Below are positions 1 through 8,224 of a stretch of DNA of 49,590 bases, piece after piece. The translations under genes and the position numbers were made by a program. The notes under the pieces were generated by a model, which saw only the letters and a program-made list of their open reading frames with translations, was not told the origin of the DNA and searched no databases. Each line of letters begins with the position of its first letter. The first letter of the stretch is position 1. The DNA is from a virus, in the IMG/VR virus record IMGVR_UViG_3300025889_000182, positions 1 to 49,590 of that record. One strand, written 5' to 3'.

Positions 1-1
1 T

Positions 2-613
2 CATACATTATCATCCAGAACCCTATCATTAGCAGCCAGAAAGCCATACGAGTATCTTATCTCGCGAGGACTGGATGATTTCGATATTCTTCGCTGGAAA
101 ATGGGCTATTGCCTTGCTGGAGAGTATAGAAACAGGGTAATTGTGCCTTCATTTGACGATGATGGCGATGTAAATTATTTTATCAGCCGCTCGTTTATTG
201 GCGATTCTTATAAATATAAGAACCCCAGAGCATCAAAAGACATCATTTTCAACGAACTTTTCGTTGATTGGGAGTCCGATTTGATACTTGTTGAAGGTGT
301 TTTCGATGCTATTGTCGCCGGAAATGCTGTTCCCATCTTGGGTTCTACATTAAGAGCAGACTCAAAACTGATAAAAAAGATCGTATATCACGATACACCT
401 GTATATCTTGCCTTTGACGAAGACGCACAGAAGAAAGAAAATGCAGTCATTCGTATGCTTTCCAAGTATGATATCGAACTATATAAAATAGACACCACTG
501 GATATGATGACGTTGGTTCTATGTCTCGCCAAATATTCGAGCAGAGAAAGAACAGTGCATCTTTTATTGATGGTGATAACTATTTACTGCTAAATATGTT
601 GGAGGCAATTTGA
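2..613 (+). CDS. DnaG-type DNA primase, C-terminal part (5' end outside window)
   Basis: The frame is open from the window edge, so 203 C-terminal residues are visible and the start lies upstream. The first visible part (YEYLISRGLDDFDI) matches the helical segment that precedes the TOPRIM core in DnaG primases. LILVEGVFDA supplies the TOPRIM glutamate and VYLAFDEDA the DxD metal site. The protein should make RNA primers for lagging-strand synthesis. The zinc-binding domain, if present, lies outside the window. T4 uses the more divergent gp61, so a DnaG-like primase is a replication difference from T4. The stop codon overlaps the next ATG (TGATG), so translation is probably coupled. A related TOPRIM protein of another role is possible but less likely. 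Confidence 0.8.
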   Translation, partial: HTLSSRTLSLAARKPYEYLISRGLDDFDILRWKMGYCLAGEYRNRVIVPSFDDDGDVNYFISRSFIGDSYKYKNPRASKDIIFNELFVDWESDLILVEGVFDAIVAGNAVPILGSTLRADSKLIKKIVYHDTPVYLAFDEDAQKKENAVIRMLSKYDIELYKIDTTGYDDVGSMSRQIFEQRKNSASFIDGDNYLLLNMLEAI

Positions 614-2361
614 TGAAGATCACACGAGAAAGACTAAGACAGATTATTATGGAAGAAGCCGCACTTGGGAGATATGCATTTCCGAAAGTAGCGGTCACTC
701 CGGATCCAGAAAAGGCGAAAGAAGAAGATACACCACTCGAAAAAGAATTGGCTATCCGTATAAATGCTCACTTTCGCAAGAACTATCCTCTTCGCCAGCA
801 AACAGCAGACCAAATACAAGCCTTAATGTCTGACTATCCCGGTGTTTTTAGAATGTATACCGGCGGCGATGTCTATAGAGGAATGCATGCTCCAGCAGAA
901 TTGACAAAAACAATCTTGGTTGATAAATGGAATGTCTTGACACCTCTACAGAGAGGCCAACCCACGACAGATGACGGAGGAGTAGGAGAAGGTGATGTTG
1001 TCGGATCTTCTTGGTCTAAGAAGTTAGAAACTCCGGGTTGTTTTGTTGACAAAATGCGTAAACCAGAAAATTATGGTTTTATATTGGTAGCAAGTACAAG
1101 TGAAAACAAATTTATCGATGAAGCGCCATTAACCAACTATAAATTCGCCAGTTATGGTAAGCCGGATGCCGTGACAATCGACCCCGGCGAAGAACAGCCG
1201 CAGAAACCTGTTGCGGTTGGCGGGAATGAGCGCTGGGCACCAGAAGGATGCGGCGCAAACCAGTATGAAGCAGTCGGCATTGGCCCGATAAAGATGACAA
1301 GAGCCATCATTACTAAAATACCTAACGGCGCGACAAAACAAGATGTTCTGGCCGTACTGGGTGGAAGAGTACCAGATTATATCCAATTTACCAACGAAGT
1401 AAAACAGCAGTTGGAATCCGCTCCGCAGCAAGAACAGCCAGTAACCGAAAACAGAATGAGAATCACACCAGAAAGACTAAGAGAGATTATCACAGAAGAA
1501 GTAAGACAAAAACTTTTGGTTGAGCAGATAAAAAAAGATCTGCTTCAAGAAGGCTTAGTCGATTTTGTCAAAAAGTTTTTTGATGAAGATTACTATGAAA
1601 ATATGATGAACGATTTGGAAGGTGGCGAAATACAAAAAGTTGCCCCACCACCACAAAAGAAAAAAGATAAAAAACTATTTTTTGATCTTCCCGGTAAAAG
1701 AAGAATAATCCAATTAGCTTTAATCGGTCTTTTTGCTGGTGGTGTAGCCGAGGGATTGGGGACATATGCTGATTCTTATGATCCTGCCGAACTGGCAGCA
1801 GCAGAGAACATCAGAGATGCAATGGCTGCGGGACAGGAGAATGCACAAAACATAAGTAATTTTATGCAAATGGCTACTGCTGAAGGCGAAACACCGACAG
1901 GAGATATATATCAAGATTTAGATCAAATTAGAAATACATATGGGGATAGACTTGAAGCAGCCCCCATTAGTCCGGGTTTTGGAATGATGGCTAATGGAAA
2001 AATCGCCAAGGGATTTGCTTATGTTCCGGCTGATCAAATACCTGACGATGAATTATTGCCTGCAATTGGTATGACCAAAGCTGATTATGAATTGCTTTTG
2101 AGAATGATCTGGCTAGCCGGAGATTCAGCAGGAGATGAACGCTTGGAACAATATGTCACAGGTGGTGGACGTCGAGGATCCTCAGTATTCTGGTCTTATC
2201 ATGATGATTTGTACTCGCCTGTTCTTGATGTGCAACATTCTGATGAGGCTACGCAAGAAAAAATGAGAGAATTATATGGAGAAGAAGCCGATCAGTTTCT
2301 TTTGCTCCCATTGGAGTGGTCCGTGGCCTATGATCTCCTACAAAAAAGAGCCGCAAGATAA
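613..2361 (+). CDS. Tagged two-domain protein with ADP-ribosyltransferase-like N-terminal half; predicted capsid cargo
   Basis: 582 residues. I chose ATG 613 because GGAGG at 601-605 is well spaced and the protein then begins with the tag MKITRERLRQIIMEEA. Residues 75-225 resemble the R-S-E ADP-ribosyltransferase fold: VYRG (R89), SSWS (132-135) in the place of the STS motif, and ANQYE with a QxE pair (Q217, E219). T4 packages such an enzyme, Alt, in the capsid and injects it. A second tag, MRITPERLREIITEEV, begins at residue 282, after which an unrelated half follows with a lysine-rich stretch and a possible membrane segment near residues 365-390. Cleavage at both I-x-E sites would release two proteins. 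Both family and processing are inferred from motifs. The function of the second half is unknown. Confidence 0.6.
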   Translation: MKITRERLRQIIMEEAALGRYAFPKVAVTPDPEKAKEEDTPLEKELAIRINAHFRKNYPLRQQTADQIQALMSDYPGVFRMYTGGDVYRGMHAPAELTKTILVDKWNVLTPLQRGQPTTDDGGVGEGDVVGSSWSKKLETPGCFVDKMRKPENYGFILVASTSENKFIDEAPLTNYKFASYGKPDAVTIDPGEEQPQKPVAVGGNERWAPEGCGANQYEAVGIGPIKMTRAIITKIPNGATKQDVLAVLGGRVPDYIQFTNEVKQQLESAPQQEQPVTENRMRITPERLREIITEEVRQKLLVEQIKKDLLQEGLVDFVKKFFDEDYYENMMNDLEGGEIQKVAPPPQKKKDKKLFFDLPGKRRIIQLALIGLFAGGVAEGLGTYADSYDPAELAAAENIRDAMAAGQENAQNISNFMQMATAEGETPTGDIYQDLDQIRNTYGDRLEAAPISPGFGMMANGKIAKGFAYVPADQIPDDELLPAIGMTKADYELLLRMIWLAGDSAGDERLEQYVTGGGRRGSSVFWSYHDDLYSPVLDVQHSDEATQEKMRELYGEEADQFLLLPLEWSVAYDLLQKRAAR

Positions 2362-2509
2362 AGAAAATACTTGCCAGCACCATGTTTCTGTGCTATTCTA
2401 TATGTATGGAAACAAAAAAGATCACAAGATTCGTTAGCAAACTCATGGTGGAAGCCATGATTTTGTACTTTTTCTTTTACTTTTCTATCTTTTTTTGGAG
2501 CATGGTATT
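2362..2509 (+). other. Intergenic stretch with a small hairpin
   Basis: 148 bp between two long genes. It holds a 6-bp perfect hairpin, TCATGG/CCATGA with a TGGAAG loop, at 2443-2460, followed by TTTTGT and a pyrimidine-rich run. This could be a weak terminator or a 5' mRNA structure for the recombination gene. I see no clear sigma70 promoter and no ACTATTTATT element here. It also contains a candidate microprotein, listed separately. Confidence 0.4.
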
Positions 2510-2513
2510 TTGA
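2382..2513 (+). CDS. Candidate 43-aa membrane microprotein
   Basis: ATG 2382 opens a 43-codon frame; an in-frame ATG at 2406 would give 35 residues. The N-terminal half is basic (METKKITRFVSKL) and the C-terminal half is a run of Phe, Tyr, Ile and Trp that would form one transmembrane helix. Its TGA (2511-2513) overlaps the TTG start of the gp47/46 fusion as TTGA, the same coupling geometry as the ATGA overlaps elsewhere in this window. No good ribosome binding site precedes either ATG, and the composition could be a chance product of the T-rich leader. I keep it as a possibility only. Confidence 0.25.
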   Translation: MFLCYSICMETKKITRFVSKLMVEAMILYFFFYFSIFFWSMVF

Positions 2514-5500
2514 AGTTCGCACATATTTCCGACACACACATCAAAAATCTAAAATTTCATTACGAATACAACATAGTTTTCAACAAGCTATACGAAGAAC
2601 TAAAAAGTCTTGGTGTGGATTACATTATCCACACAGGCGACATCGCCCACACAAAAACACAGATCTCTCCGGAGTTCGTTCAGATGTGTTCCGAGTTTTT
2701 TCGGAATCTGTCTGATATTGCCCCGACATATATTATTCTCGGCAACCACGATGGTAATCTAAAAAACAGCAGTCGTCAAGATGCTATCACTCCCATCGTC
2801 GAGGCACTAAATCTACCAAATCTTTATTTGCTAAAAGATTCTGGCGAAACACACTTGGACAACAACTTTTGTCTAAATGTGCTTTCTGTGTTTGACCGAG
2901 ACAACTGGACACAGCCAACAGATACAAATAAAATTAATATTGCTTTGTATCATGGGTCTATTAGCAACTGCAAGACCGATAGCAACTGGACTATGAGTTC
3001 TGGCGAAGACGAGATCAGCATCTTTGATCATTTCGACTTTGCTATGCTTGGCGATATTCATAAGACACAGCAAATGGACGATGAAGGTCGCATTTGGTAT
3101 GCTGGTTCTACCGTTCAGCAAAACCATGGAGAAACAGACAACAAAGGTTATTTGATTTGGGATATCCAAGATAAAAATACTTTTTCTGTAAATCATCACA
3201 CAATCCCCAATCCTATTCCGTTTTTCACAATAAATCTTACTCCCAAGGGGCAGATGCCTAGAAATATTTCTGTGCCTGAAAATGCTCGTCTGCGGCTCGC
3301 CAGCAACAACAATTTGCCTCTACAAGCAATGCATAAGGCACTCGAAGTAGCAAAGCATCGTTTCAAGCCAGAAAGTATTACTTTCTTGAACCGAGCAGCA
3401 GGAGAACGAGGAAGTGTTACAGAAGTCGATGACCGCTTCAAGAACGAAAACCTACGAGATATTAAAGTTCAAGAGCGAATTATCGCAGAGTATCTGGAAG
3501 AGTTCGAAGTTGACGACGACACCATCAATGCCGTTTATGAACTAAATAAAAAATATAATCGCATCATCGAAGAGTCGGAAGACATTTCCAGAAATGTAAA
3601 TTGGAAACTCCGCCAGTTCAAGTGGGACAACCTTTTCAACTACGGCAAAGACAACAGCATCAACTTCGACAACTTGGGCGGTATTATCGGCATCTTCGGT
3701 AAGAACTTTTCTGGTAAGAGTTCCGTTATTGATGCCGCACTATACACGATGTTCAACACAACTTCCAAGAACGAACGGAAGAACCTCAATATCATCAACC
3801 AGAACCAGAATACTTGTAATGGCTATATCGAGATTGAGGTTGGCACAGATATTTACAAAATTACCAGAACATCAGAGAAATATACCAAGCGTCTAAAAGG
3901 CGAAGAAACACTAGAAGCCAAAACAGATCTAAACTTTGAGAAGTATGATATGATTACAGGCGTAACCACTTCTCTAAACGGCACCACCCGCATGCAGACG
4001 GATGCAAATATTCGCAAGACCTTCGGCACCATTGAAGATTTTTCTATGTCCTCATTGGCCTCACAGCACGGAGCATTTACATTTCTAGACGAAGGATCTA
4101 CCAAGCGAAAAGAAATTATTGCTAAGTTTCTTGACTTGGAGTTGTTTGATAAGAAATTTAAGACAGCAAAAGAAGACTTTGTTGGCTACAAAGCACTTAT
4201 TCGCAAGAACGAGAACCGAGACTTTGATACAGAAATCCAAAACACTTTGGATAATGTAAAAGAATTAAAAGCATCCTCAAAGCAAAACGAAGCCCGTTGT
4301 CGTGTTCTGGCAGCAAGTCTGTCGTCCCTAAATGCGGAACTAACAACTCTACAAACACAAATCGATAGTTTGCCATCAGAGATTATTGATATTGGTAAGT
4401 TGCTAAACTCCAAGGAAGAAGCAACAAATGTCATTTCTTTGCTACAAGAAAGCATTGCTACAGATATAAACAACATCCGTACAAAGGAAGATCGACTACA
4501 AAAAGCACAAACTTTCTTGTCTGCTATTGATATTGGAGAGTTGAGAGCAAAGAAAAAGACTGCTGATGACCTACGAAACACAGCAAAGGGCCTAAAGTCA
4601 GAACTTGACGATATTGATAAGAAGCGACAATTGCTCGGTAGTATTCCTTGCGGAAGTGACTTTCCAACTTGCCGTTTCATCAAGGATGCTCATGTTTCTG
4701 TTATGAATGCTCAAACCGTCGAGAGCCAACTAAAACATGCTCTCGATACTTACCGCTCTCTCAAGATTGATGAGGTGGATACACGACTAACTCAATACAA
4801 CGAAATCGAAACTCTATCCACAACTTTGGATAAGGAAATCTCAAATCTAAAACTAAAGGTTGAGAGAACCCACAATACAAAGACAAGCAAAGAGTTCGAT
4901 TTGCGAGAGATCGACATCAAGATCAACGAGTACAATCAAAACAAAGAAGTCATCGAGAACCTACAAGAACTACTATCACAAAAGAAAAGCACAGAGAAGC
5001 AAATTAAAAAAGCAGATGCAGAGGTAGATAAGTGCGAAAAGAGTAACATTACACTCTATAAGAACATCGGCTCCGCAGAACAGAAACTACAAACCATCAG
5101 AGAAGAGAAAGAAGCACATCAAGCACTAATGCGCGAGTATTCTGCTTGCGACCTATTCCTTCGCTGTATGCATCCAAATGGTATTGCTTATGATATTATC
5201 AAGAAGCGAATCCCAGTTATCAACCAAGAGGTCGCAAAGATCTTGGCGAACATTGTAGATTTCGAAGTATTTTTTGAGAGCAATAACAATAAACTTGATA
5301 TTTTTATTAAGCACCCATCACATGACCCACGACCTATCGAAATGGGTTCTGGTGCAGAAAAGACAATGGCGGCTATTGCGATAAGACTGGCTCTACTTAG
5401 TGTTTCATCGCTTCCAAAGGCGGATATTTTTATTTTAGATGAGCCGGGAACTGCTTTGGACGAAGAAAATATGGAGGGCTTTATTCGTATCTTGGAACTA

Positions 5501-5617
5501 ATTAAGGTATATTTCAAAAACGTTCTATTGATCTCGCATTTGGATTCACTTAAGGATTGTGTAGACATGCAGATCGTTATTGAAAAAAATAAAGGATATG
5601 CGAGGATAAATCAATGA
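2510..5617 (+). CDS. Single-chain Mre11-Rad50 (gp47-gp46, SbcD-SbcC) recombination nuclease
   Basis: 1035 residues. I place the start at TTG 2510, nine bases after GGAG (2497-2500), giving the SbcD-like N-terminus MKFAHISDTH. Residues 1-320 are a calcineurin-like phosphoesterase: D8/H10, GDIAH (43-47), GNHD (78-81), GDIHK and an AGSTVQQNHGE segment. A Rad50/SbcC ATPase follows: Walker A GKNFSGKSS (397-405), long coiled-coil arms, a Cys pair (C714, C721) at the hook position, ABC signature near 945, and Walker B ILDEP with D977/E978. T4 has these as two genes, 47 and 46, working in recombination-dependent replication and host DNA degradation. The frame is uninterrupted. The hook is CX6C rather than CXXC. 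The TGA overlaps the next ATG. Confidence 0.9.
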   Translation: MKFAHISDTHIKNLKFHYEYNIVFNKLYEELKSLGVDYIIHTGDIAHTKTQISPEFVQMCSEFFRNLSDIAPTYIILGNHDGNLKNSSRQDAITPIVEALNLPNLYLLKDSGETHLDNNFCLNVLSVFDRDNWTQPTDTNKINIALYHGSISNCKTDSNWTMSSGEDEISIFDHFDFAMLGDIHKTQQMDDEGRIWYAGSTVQQNHGETDNKGYLIWDIQDKNTFSVNHHTIPNPIPFFTINLTPKGQMPRNISVPENARLRLASNNNLPLQAMHKALEVAKHRFKPESITFLNRAAGERGSVTEVDDRFKNENLRDIKVQERIIAEYLEEFEVDDDTINAVYELNKKYNRIIEESEDISRNVNWKLRQFKWDNLFNYGKDNSINFDNLGGIIGIFGKNFSGKSSVIDAALYTMFNTTSKNERKNLNIINQNQNTCNGYIEIEVGTDIYKITRTSEKYTKRLKGEETLEAKTDLNFEKYDMITGVTTSLNGTTRMQTDANIRKTFGTIEDFSMSSLASQHGAFTFLDEGSTKRKEIIAKFLDLELFDKKFKTAKEDFVGYKALIRKNENRDFDTEIQNTLDNVKELKASSKQNEARCRVLAASLSSLNAELTTLQTQIDSLPSEIIDIGKLLNSKEEATNVISLLQESIATDINNIRTKEDRLQKAQTFLSAIDIGELRAKKKTADDLRNTAKGLKSELDDIDKKRQLLGSIPCGSDFPTCRFIKDAHVSVMNAQTVESQLKHALDTYRSLKIDEVDTRLTQYNEIETLSTTLDKEISNLKLKVERTHNTKTSKEFDLREIDIKINEYNQNKEVIENLQELLSQKKSTEKQIKKADAEVDKCEKSNITLYKNIGSAEQKLQTIREEKEAHQALMREYSACDLFLRCMHPNGIAYDIIKKRIPVINQEVAKILANIVDFEVFFESNNNKLDIFIKHPSHDPRPIEMGSGAEKTMAAIAIRLALLSVSSLPKADIFILDEPGTALDEENMEGFIRILELIKVYFKNVLLISHLDSLKDCVDMQIVIEKNKGYARINQ

Positions 5618-6444
5618 AACTTATTATGGAAAGCTGGAAGAGATTTGTAAATGAGGAAGCGGATCCCAATAAACTAGATCCCAATATGTTCCCGCTCAAA
5701 TTGTCTGACGTCGAGCCAAAACGTGCTAATTTCTTGTCGAGAACAGGCACAAAAGACGAGCTAGCCCCGGATGATCAAATTAAAGTTGAGCATAAACCAG
5801 AAGGCATTGCACCAGTTCAGCAGCTTAAGCCTTCACAATCTAGTATGAATATTGGCAAAGCTTTGGCTATGGCTTTAAATATGATGTGGGATGGACACGC
5901 AATTAGCGCCGGGGGAGATCTAGGTGCTTTTATTAGTGAAGACGGGTATATTATGGATGGTCACCATCGATGGATTGCGACTGCTATGATCGATCCAAGT
6001 CTTCAAGTTGGTGGATATTTAGTACATTTTCCCGGCGAAAAACTAGTTCCTGTTTTGAATGCAATGACAAAAGGCATGTTTAGGGTCAAACAAGGCAAGC
6101 CCGGTACTGGCGGCTTTGACCAATTCGTTCCCGAAAAAATTAAACAAACTTTGCTAGCCTATGCCAAAAACGGAAAAGCTTGGGGTATGAAAGCAGAAGA
6201 TGTTATGGAGGTTTTGGAAAAATTTACAGGCCAGCAGGGAGAAGCCGCTGTAGAAGCCGCTGCGAACAAAATGGCTCAAAATGTACAGACATTAACAATG
6301 GAAACACCTCCTTGGGCCCCTGCACGCCCAGATATGCCTGTTATTGATGGTGGTAAGAGGGTGAAAAAAGCCGCCGATGCTCTACAAAAAGGCCAAATTA
6401 ATGTCAATCCGCCTTACAAGCCAGCGAGAGATCCTAATCTATAG
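5614..6444 (+). CDS. Tagged ParB/sulfiredoxin-like domain protein; predicted capsid cargo
   Basis: 276 residues, starting inside the previous stop (ATGA). The N-terminus MKLIMESWKRFVNEEAD is one of two examples of the MKLIMExWxRFV tag; it ends in V-N-E, close to the T4 gp21 cleavage consensus. Residues 70-165 contain GYIMDGHHRW (111-120), the signature of the ParB/sulfiredoxin nuclease-like superfamily, in which the G-H-H-R loop binds nucleotide. The C-terminal third is rich in Ala and Gln and has no motif I recognise. ParB-like domains bind CTP or act as nucleases or kinases in other phage and plasmid proteins, so the substrate here is open. The tag suggests delivery with the virion rather than action in replication. 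Confidence 0.6.
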   Translation: MKLIMESWKRFVNEEADPNKLDPNMFPLKLSDVEPKRANFLSRTGTKDELAPDDQIKVEHKPEGIAPVQQLKPSQSSMNIGKALAMALNMMWDGHAISAGGDLGAFISEDGYIMDGHHRWIATAMIDPSLQVGGYLVHFPGEKLVPVLNAMTKGMFRVKQGKPGTGGFDQFVPEKIKQTLLAYAKNGKAWGMKAEDVMEVLEKFTGQQGEAAVEAAANKMAQNVQTLTMETPPWAPARPDMPVIDGGKRVKKAADALQKGQINVNPPYKPARDPNL

Positions 6445-6477
6445 TTAAAAAGAGACTAAGAATAACAAGCTAGAAAT

Positions 6478-6960
6478 ATGAACTACTCTTTTGACTACGA
6501 CAATACTCTTATCAAGTATAAGGGTATTCGAGATTCAGAAGGTAAACTAATAGATGTGATATACGACGGCCCTCATTACGAAAACATCTCAATATTGAGA
6601 AAGTTGTCTGATGAGGGTCATACCATTTATATTATTACCTCACGAATCGAATATGACCCAATCGATTTTAAATTTGATTGGGATACCAGTCCTTTGCCAC
6701 AAGAAACAATAAAAAACTTAAACTTGCCAATAGAGGCAGTTATTTATACTAATGGTCGCAAAAAACTTGAAAAGCTGTTGCTACACAAAATAAAAAAACA
6801 CTGGGATGATGACATAAAGGAGTGCGAAGAGATATTTAAGTATAACAACCTTTCATATCCAAAGTCTATTGGACATCAAATTGAATGCTGTTTGGTTGAT
6901 GTTGAAGAAGGCTTAACTGTTGGATTGAGAGAAAAATTTATGAGGTTAGCAAAACTATGA
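6478..6960 (+). CDS. HAD-superfamily phosphatase
   Basis: 160 residues. Motif I is SFDYDNTL, with D6 as predicted nucleophile and D8 as acid/base. IITSR (52-56) is motif II. The NGRKKLEK segment can supply the motif III lysine, and KHWDDD the acidic motif IV. The size and lack of a large cap resemble phage and bacterial HAD phosphatases that act on nucleotides or on 3'-phosphate ends. The exact substrate cannot be read. The ribosome binding site is poor. The gene opens a run of overlapping genes, the next start being in its own stop (ATGA). Possible roles are nucleotide salvage or DNA/RNA end repair; both are inference. Confidence 0.7.
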   Translation: MNYSFDYDNTLIKYKGIRDSEGKLIDVIYDGPHYENISILRKLSDEGHTIYIITSRIEYDPIDFKFDWDTSPLPQETIKNLNLPIEAVIYTNGRKKLEKLLLHKIKKHWDDDIKECEEIFKYNNLSYPKSIGHQIECCLVDVEEGLTVGLREKFMRLAKL

Positions 6961-7229
6961 GCATCAATATGAACACTGATTTACTTTGGAAAATATTTAC
7001 CGTTATTTTGGGTACTTTGATTATGCCTTTGGCTGGATGGGTCTGGAGCACAAATGTACAGCTAGCAGAACTACAAAATGATCTTAGTCACCTAGAGACA
7101 CAAGTAGATACAGTTCAAGAAGAAATGAAAAAAGTTGATGATGTTGCACTAACCTTAGTCGGTGTCGAAAGAGACATCCAGCATGTAAGAGAAATCCTCA
7201 ATCGTATTGAGGAGCTAATCGTACAATGA
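6957..7229 (+). CDS. Membrane-anchored coiled-coil protein
   Basis: 90 residues. A hydrophobic helix near residues 8-28 (KIFTVILGTLIMPLAGWVW) is followed by a heptad-like coiled coil from about 33 to 88. The architecture is one membrane anchor plus a coil, as in holin-associated proteins or inner-membrane spanin subunits. There is no catalytic motif. It starts in the stop of the phosphatase gene and its own TGA holds the next ATG, so it belongs to a coupled set. A lysis role is possible because other small membrane proteins follow within 4 kb, but nothing proves it. Confidence 0.6.
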   Translation: MSINMNTDLLWKIFTVILGTLIMPLAGWVWSTNVQLAELQNDLSHLETQVDTVQEEMKKVDDVALTLVGVERDIQHVREILNRIEELIVQ

Positions 7230-7480
7230 GTTTCTTTTTAATTTCTTTGTTATTGGTTGATTTAGAAGATTCTTCTATGATGGAAACAGAAGCTATGGCT
7301 ATTCAGCTTTATTTAGAGGATTTATTAGGTCATGAAAAACATTGTCCTCAAATTGAGTGGGAACAACCCGATATTGAAGTTTATAAAGAAACTTTGGTTT
7401 CCCATTTGCCAGAGGGTTGTGTTCCACAAGAAGAAGCCCAAGAACCAGAAGGTGAATCAGATGAAAATCAGCAAGGCTAG
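7226..7480 (+). CDS. Small acidic protein with signal-like N-terminus
   Basis: 84 residues, start coupled to the previous stop (ATGA). The first 11 residues, MSFFLISLLLV, are hydrophobic, but no positive charge precedes them and the segment is short, so it is a weak signal peptide or anchor. The rest is strongly acidic, with two Cys and a Glu/Gln-rich end. I recognise no family. The last 20 bases overlap the start of the tagged GNAT gene in another frame. Confidence 0.5.
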   Translation: MSFFLISLLLVDLEDSSMMETEAMAIQLYLEDLLGHEKHCPQIEWEQPDIEVYKETLVSHLPEGCVPQEEAQEPEGESDENQQG

Positions 7481-8216
7481 AATAAGAAAAATAATATTAG
7501 AAGAAATCAATAGAAAACTTTTAATTGAGAAAAAAACTGTTTTAGATCCCTCTGAATATGGTGCGATGATGGAGACTGCCTCTGGCGAAATGGATATTCA
7601 TGTCTACAAAATAAATAAAGATAATGATACCGACCAGATCGAAGTTATTGGAACCATCACTCTAAGCAAAACTGAAGAGCCTTGTATTCCCAGAACTTAT
7701 CAAGTAGATTCTATCGCGGTAAAAGAAGCCTATCATGGAAAAGGCATTGGTTTAGACCTTTACCGTTTTGCTATGGGTATTTTGGATAAGCGAGGATATG
7801 GTATTACATCTGACCACAGCAGCGGAACAAAACAAAAGGCAACAGAGTTTTGGGTTCGTTTAGGTTCTGATGCCGATAGGAATGCTGGCTTGGCTTACAA
7901 GAGACAGACCGATATGGGTAATGATACTTTCGATTATGACGGAAGCACACCAGATCCAAATGATGATTGTGAATCTGTTATGCTTAGTGGAAACAATGCT
8001 ACGGATCATAGTTTCCGTATCAACCCTTCCGAGGCTGGTTCTGCTCGCAGCCAACTTATGCAACTTATGAAAAATCATATACTTATAAGAAGGGAATTCG
8101 AAAGAGGCCAAATCAAAGTTTCCAGTTTGAGAAGCCTAAGTGCAAGTGTATTGGAGAGATACATTATAAAAGAAGCAACAAAAGTCTTTATTGAAGAATA
8201 CGGAAAAGCAGCATAG
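7461..8216 (+). CDS. Tagged GNAT-family N-acetyltransferase; predicted capsid cargo
   Basis: 251 residues from ATG 7461. The frame is open further upstream, but this ATG gives the tag MKISKARIRKIILEEI and is preceded by AAGGTG at 7449-7454. VDSIAV (82-87) and YHGKGIG (91-97) match GNAT strand beta4 and motif A (R/Q-x-x-G-x-G/A), which binds the acetyl-CoA pyrophosphate. The domain spans roughly residues 45-160. The C-terminal 90 residues are unassigned. The natural idea is a virion-delivered acetyltransferase that modifies a host protein or small molecule at infection. The substrate is unknown. The overlap with the previous gene is 20 bases. Confidence 0.65.
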   Translation: MKISKARIRKIILEEINRKLLIEKKTVLDPSEYGAMMETASGEMDIHVYKINKDNDTDQIEVIGTITLSKTEEPCIPRTYQVDSIAVKEAYHGKGIGLDLYRFAMGILDKRGYGITSDHSSGTKQKATEFWVRLGSDADRNAGLAYKRQTDMGNDTFDYDGSTPDPNDDCESVMLSGNNATDHSFRINPSEAGSARSQLMQLMKNHILIRREFERGQIKVSSLRSLSASVLERYIIKEATKVFIEEYGKAA

Positions 8217-8224
8217 GAGTTTGT

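Noticed and set aside
4186-4683. 165-codon minus-strand frame inside the Mre11-Rad50 gene.
   Set aside because: It is antisense to the coiled-coil region, is rich in Ser/Phe/Arg as expected from reversed Lys/Glu codons, and has no promoter or binding site.
7332-7460. Upstream extension of the GNAT gene by 43 codons.
   Set aside because: It overlaps the gene at 7226 almost fully; ATG 7461 has a binding site and starts with the shared tag.
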